NCBI GenBank assembly: GCA_028282405.1
Contig: JANQIA010000327.1
Location: 1 to 34,298 of the forward strand
DNA: 34,298 nt
Direction: 5' to 3'
Origin: Rhodovibrionaceae bacterium
Lineage (GTDB): Bacteria > Pseudomonadota > Alphaproteobacteria > Kiloniellales > DSM-21159
Position numbers and translations under genes: made by a program
The notes under the pieces: model-generated
Seen by the model: only the letters and a program-made list of their open reading frames with translations
What the model was told of the DNA's origin: nothing
Databases searched by the model: none
Part shown: one piece after another, positions 31,171-34,298 of the stretch
How the letters are laid out: every line of letters starts with the position of its first letter
Numbering within the stretch: the first letter of the stretch is position 1

Positions 31171-32039
31171 CCCAGGCAATCAACAGCACCGCGACCAAGA
31201 CACAGGCGAAACGCGGACCGCAGCGCTTTGCTGCCGGTCGCCTGATCATCCTGTCGCTGGCGGCCGGCATTCTGCTGCTGCCCTACATCTACATGCTCGG
31301 ATTTTCGCTGAAGCCCGCCGACGAGATCTTCGCCGGCGGCTTGAGCCCGATCCCGGAGCAGTTCGCCGGACTGTCGAACTACATCGGCGCGCTCGATCAG
31401 GAGCCGCTGCTGCGCTACCTGCTCAACGGCGTGATCGTCTGTGCGGGCATCCTGTTCTTCCAGCTCATCTTCGCGGTGCCCTGCGCCTACGCATTGGCGA
31501 AGTTCCGCTTTCCGGGCCGTGGCGCGATGCTCGGCCTCGTGCTGTTCGGCCTCTTGATTCCCATCCAGGCCACCTCGCTACCCATTTTCATCGGCTTGGC
31601 TCAAACGGGCCTGACGGACAGCTATACGGCGCTCATCGTCCCCTTCATCTCCTCCGTCTTCGCCGTGTTCCTGTTCTATCAGTTCTTCCGCACCATTCCG
31701 GACGAGCTTCTGGATGCCGCAAGGATCGACGGCTGCAGCGAGGTGAGCATCATGGTCCGCATTGTGCTGCCGCTCACCATTCCGGCGGCAACCGCCTTCG
31801 GCATCTTCTCCGTGGTGTCCCACTGGAACGATCTGTTCTGGCCGCTGATCGTGCTGCGCTCGCCGGAGCTCAGCACACCGCCGCTCGGCATCCTCGCTTT
31901 CCGCTCCGAAGAAGCGGGCGATAGCTACGGCGAGCTGATGGCCGGCACGGTGATCATCACAGCCCCCCTGGTCGTCGCCTTTCTTGCGGCACAACGGCGC
32001 TTCATCGAGGGGATCAGCCTCGGCGCCCTGAAGGGATGA
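31167..32039 (+). CDS. ABC transporter permease, UgpE/MalG type
   Basis: The second membrane subunit, 290 residues with six helices starting LIILSLAAGILLLPYIYMLGFSLKP. The EAA loop reads DELLDAARIDGCSEVSIMVRIVLPLTIPA. The C-terminal phrase EEAGDSYGELMAGTVIITAPLVVAFLAAQRRFIEGISLGALKG is a standard end for the UgpE/MalG group. Start and stop both overlap neighbours by ATGA, so it is tightly coupled to the first permease and to the phosphodiesterase. Confidence 0.9.
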   Translation: MTQAINSTATKTQAKRGPQRFAAGRLIILSLAAGILLLPYIYMLGFSLKPADEIFAGGLSPIPEQFAGLSNYIGALDQEPLLRYLLNGVIVCAGILFFQLIFAVPCAYALAKFRFPGRGAMLGLVLFGLLIPIQATSLPIFIGLAQTGLTDSYTALIVPFISSVFAVFLFYQFFRTIPDELLDAARIDGCSEVSIMVRIVLPLTIPAATAFGIFSVVSHWNDLFWPLIVLRSPELSTPPLGILAFRSEEAGDSYGELMAGTVIITAPLVVAFLAAQRRFIEGISLGALKG

Positions 32040-32902
32040 CGTTGGAGACAAGACCGGAGATGACAGGGACGATGCCAAACAAACCGCTCAAGCTCTTGCA
32101 GCTCACCGATTGCCATATCGTGCCCGAGGGCAAACGCCTTTTCACGCTGGACCCGGCCGAACGGCTGTGCCAGGCGGTTGCGGACATCAATCGCAATCAC
32201 GCGGACGCCGCGCTCTGTGTGCTCTCCGGCGACCTGACGGACGCTGCGGCCCCCGAGGCCTATCGGATTCTCAGGCAGATCCTCTCGGAGCTTCTCGTCC
32301 CCTATCGCCTGATACCCGGCAATCATGACGACCGGAGCGCGCTGAGGGCCGCCTTTCCAGACATCGAGGCCGATGAAGACGGCTTCCTGCAATCGCGCCT
32401 CGACACGCCCGCCGGTGTGTTTCTGTTTCTCGATACGGTGGAAGCCGGCATCCATTCCGGCGTCTATTGCAGGCAACGTTGCCGCTGGCTGGAGCGCGCC
32501 CTGACCGAAGCCGAGGACGAGCCCGTCTATCTCTTTCTCCATCACCCGCCGATGGAGATCGGCATGCCACGCCTCGACCAGTACCGGATCCTGCAAAGCG
32601 AAGGCCTAGCCGACGTCGTCGGCCGTTTCCCCAACATTCGCCACCTCTTCTTCGGCCATGTTCACCGGCCGATCGCTGGTAGCTGGCGCGGCATCCCCCT
32701 CTCAAGCGTGCCGGGCACCAACCATCAAAACAGCCTGGACCTCAGCGAAGGGCGCGCGAACGTGGTCAGCCTCGAGCCACCTGCCTACGGAGTCATCCTG
32801 ATTGGCCCAGACAGCACCATCGTGCATCAGCAGAGTTTTCTCAGCGACGCCGAACGCTTCCAATACGACGCGCAGGCCGAACTAGATGCAGCGGGCGCCT
32901 GA
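32036..32902 (+). CDS. Calcineurin-like phosphodiesterase (GpdQ/CpdA type)
   Basis: A cytoplasmic dimetal phosphodiesterase of 288 residues. All family motifs are present in order: TDCH (D25, H27), SGDLTD (D66), GNHDD (N96, H97), LHHPPMEIGMPRLD (H169, H170) and GHVH (H208, H210). Members hydrolyse glycerophosphodiesters (GpdQ), cyclic AMP (CpdA) or similar compounds. Its ATG overlaps the stop of the last permease gene, so it belongs to the transporter operon and probably cleaves the imported substrate. With a UgpB-like binding protein and PhnF-like regulator, a glycerophosphodiester is the best guess. There is no signal peptide, which fits hydrolysis after uptake. Cyclic AMP hydrolysis is less likely given the context. 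Confidence 0.85.
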   Translation: MTLETRPEMTGTMPNKPLKLLQLTDCHIVPEGKRLFTLDPAERLCQAVADINRNHADAALCVLSGDLTDAAAPEAYRILRQILSELLVPYRLIPGNHDDRSALRAAFPDIEADEDGFLQSRLDTPAGVFLFLDTVEAGIHSGVYCRQRCRWLERALTEAEDEPVYLFLHHPPMEIGMPRLDQYRILQSEGLADVVGRFPNIRHLFFGHVHRPIAGSWRGIPLSSVPGTNHQNSLDLSEGRANVVSLEPPAYGVILIGPDSTIVHQQSFLSDAERFQYDAQAELDAAGA

Positions 32903-32928
32903 GAAGCACTGGTATCGATTTTGGTTCG

Positions 32929-33921
32929 CTAGCTCTGCCGCAGAGCCTCGGGGTTGAAGACGACCTGCGGGTTCAGGCGCCCGTCGAAGAAGTCGAAGAC
33001 GTTCTGCACCGAGATCTCCGCCATGCGGCTGAGGCAGGCTTCGGTGTGGGCGGCGCAGTGCGGCGTCATCACCAAGCCCTCCACCGCCATGAAGGGATGA
33101 TCGGGGCCGGGCGGCAGCTTGTGCCAGACATCCGTGCCCGCCCCCAAGAGATGCCCGCGCCCGACCGCCTCGGCCAGGTCGGCTTCGTTCACCAGGCTGC
33201 CGCGGGAGACATTGACGAAGACCGACCCCGGCTTCATGGCGGCGAACTGGGCCGCCTGAAACAGCGGCGGCGCCTTGGGGTCCGCCGGCAGCGAGAGCAC
33301 AACAGCGTCGGCCTCCCCCAGCGCGTCTTCGAAGTTCGCGACGTGACGGTAGCCCAAGCCCTCCACCGCCGCCGGTTCGACGAAGGGATCGGCCACGACG
33401 ATTCGCATGTCGAAGGCGGCGGCCAGCGTTGCCAAACGCCGGCCGATGCGGCCGAAGCCGACAATCAGCAGGGTCCGGCCCTTGAGCTCCATGGTGCCGA
33501 CCGCATCGCGGCTTTCGAGGAAGCCCACCCGGTCTGCGTCGCTGGCGCTCTTCACCACGGCCATGCAGTGCGGCAGGCGCCGCGCGACGGCGAGCAGCAG
33601 CATCATGGCGTGCTCGGCCACCGAGTCCGCATTGGCGGTGCCGATGGTGGCGACGGGAATGCCCCGCTCGGTCAGGAAGGGCACATCCATGTTGTCGCAG
33701 CCGACCCCGTGGCGGGAGACGATCTTGAGCCGCCCCGCCTGCTCCAGCACCTCGCGGGTCAGGTCCAGCTTGCGCAGGACGATGGCGTCCGCCTCACCGA
33801 TGCGCTGCATCAGATCGGCGCGCACCGGGTCCTTGAACAGCACCCGCTCATAGTCCGGGCGGCTGTCGAACAGACGATGCCCGGCCTGGTGAATGTCTCC
33901 GACGAAGAGAACCTTCGGCAT
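32929..33921 (-). CDS. D-isomer-specific 2-hydroxyacid dehydrogenase
   Basis: A cytoplasmic NAD(P)-dependent dehydrogenase of 330 residues. HGVGCDNMDV (71-80) lies in the catalytic domain; the Rossmann motif GFGRIG is at 155-160 with D178 at the end of the second strand, favouring NAD. R240 in NVSRGSLVNE and H288 in TPHCAAHT are catalytic positions. The usual acidic segment after TDVW is replaced by HKLPPGPDHP, so the third catalytic residue is unclear. GAGGG precedes the ATG. It follows an HpcH/HpaI aldolase gene by 25 bases, suggesting a sugar-acid or hydroxy-acid pathway where the aldolase product is reduced. Substrate unknown. Confidence 0.85.
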   Translation of the reverse strand: MPKVLFVGDIHQAGHRLFDSRPDYERVLFKDPVRADLMQRIGEADAIVLRKLDLTREVLEQAGRLKIVSRHGVGCDNMDVPFLTERGIPVATIGTANADSVAEHAMMLLLAVARRLPHCMAVVKSASDADRVGFLESRDAVGTMELKGRTLLIVGFGRIGRRLATLAAAFDMRIVVADPFVEPAAVEGLGYRHVANFEDALGEADAVVLSLPADPKAPPLFQAAQFAAMKPGSVFVNVSRGSLVNEADLAEAVGRGHLLGAGTDVWHKLPPGPDHPFMAVEGLVMTPHCAAHTEACLSRMAEISVQNVFDFFDGRLNPQVVFNPEALRQS

Positions 33922-33946
33922 GATCGACCCTCGGCGCGGCTGGCTG

Positions 33947-34298
33947 TCAGCGATCGGCGAAAGCAGCGAGGCTCTCGGCCGCGCCCTTTTTGAGCAGCCC
34001 GACGTCGGAGCCGACGCCGACCATTCGGTAGCCCATCTCGACGTAGCGCTTGGCGTCCTCAGTGCCGAAGGCGAGCGTGCCGGCAGTCATGCCGTTCTTG
34101 TTGCAGACCTCGGCAATCTTGGCCATCTGCGCCTGCACCTCGGCGGCGCCGGGATTCATCAGGTGGCCCATGCTGGCGGCCAGATCGCCCGGCCCGATAA
34201 AGACCGCATCGACCCCCTCGACGGCGCAGATCGCGTCCAGCCGGCCCGCCGCCTCGATGGTCTCCACCTGCACGAGCAGGCCGATCTGCTCGTTGATG
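33947..34298 (-). CDS. HpcH/HpaI-family aldolase (partial, N-terminus outside window)
   Basis: The last 116 codons of a class-II metal-dependent aldolase. The frame stays open to the window edge (INEQIGLLVQVETIEA). VQVET and VDAVFIGPGDLAASMGH carry the metal-binding and substrate-loop region of the family, and the end reads GYRMVGVGSDVGLLKKGAAESLAAF, as in HpaI, GarL and RhmA. These enzymes split 2-keto-3-deoxy acids into pyruvate and an aldehyde. It lies just upstream of the hydroxyacid dehydrogenase gene in the same operon. The N-terminal third is not visible, so the subfamily is open. Confidence 0.85.
   Translation of the reverse strand, partial: INEQIGLLVQVETIEAAGRLDAICAVEGVDAVFIGPGDLAASMGHLMNPGAAEVQAQMAKIAEVCNKNGMTAGTLAFGTEDAKRYVEMGYRMVGVGSDVGLLKKGAAESLAAFADR

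Noticed and set aside
1-34298. CRISPR arrays, tRNA or rRNA genes, insertion sequences, phage genes
   Set aside because: No regular short repeats, cloverleaf-like segments, transposase or integrase motifs were seen on reading either strand.

Overview
The window is high-GC, densely packed bacterial chromosome. Gene content fits an alphaproteobacterium of the Rhodospirillales/Rhodobacterales type: a complete Paracoccus-like sox set, an ArsR-type sulfur regulator, a Roseobacter-type taurine:pyruvate aminotransferase and Ugp-like ABC operons. This placement is inference from gene content; there is no rRNA, tRNA, CRISPR array, integrase or insertion sequence to anchor it.

Left part (1-8.7 kb). A minus-strand operon runs DeoR regulator, MalK/UgpC-like ATPase, family-1 solute-binding protein and probably a permease cut by the window edge. 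It is followed by a small ABM-fold monooxygenase behind a Fur-like box, an HdeD-like membrane protein, a taurine:pyruvate aminotransferase-like enzyme, a periplasmic thioredoxin-fold protein, a DUF1989 protein and a YeeE/YedE sulfur-compound permease.

Centre (9.1-22.3 kb). This is a full sulfur-oxidation (Sox) island with an SqrR/BigR/SoxR-type ArsR regulator that keeps both sensing cysteines. The minus strand carries soxX-Y-Z-A-B-V, soxC-D and soxW; the plus strand carries soxS, a GlcG/HbpS-like gene, a soxE-like cytochrome and soxF. Placed inside the island, divergent from soxW, are a membrane-anchored spermidine-synthase-like protein and an unrecognised secreted helical protein. A perfect ACATATTC-N8-GAATATGT inverted repeat, the known SqrR/BigR operator shape, lies in that divergent promoter. 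The soxC and soxX promoters share a second long element carrying one such half-site. An intrinsic terminator lies between soxA and soxB.

Right part (22.3-34.3 kb). A sulfopropanediol-dehydrogenase-like (HisD-family) gene and an SDR gene are preceded by a decayed TRAP-TAXI receptor and a divergent LacI regulator. Then comes a plus-strand operon: PhnF-like GntR regulator, solute-binding protein, ATPase, two permeases and a GpdQ/CpdA-like metallophosphodiesterase, likely for uptake and hydrolysis of glycerophosphodiester-type compounds. It is flanked on the left by relics of a hydroxyacid dehydrogenase and an HpcH/HpaI aldolase, and on the right by intact (one edge-truncated) genes of the same two families.

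Working model (inference): sulfonate catabolism on both sides of the island releases sulfite, and the Sox enzymes with YeeE handle inorganic sulfur. The ArsR repressor would switch the system on when sulfane sulfur modifies its cysteine pair.
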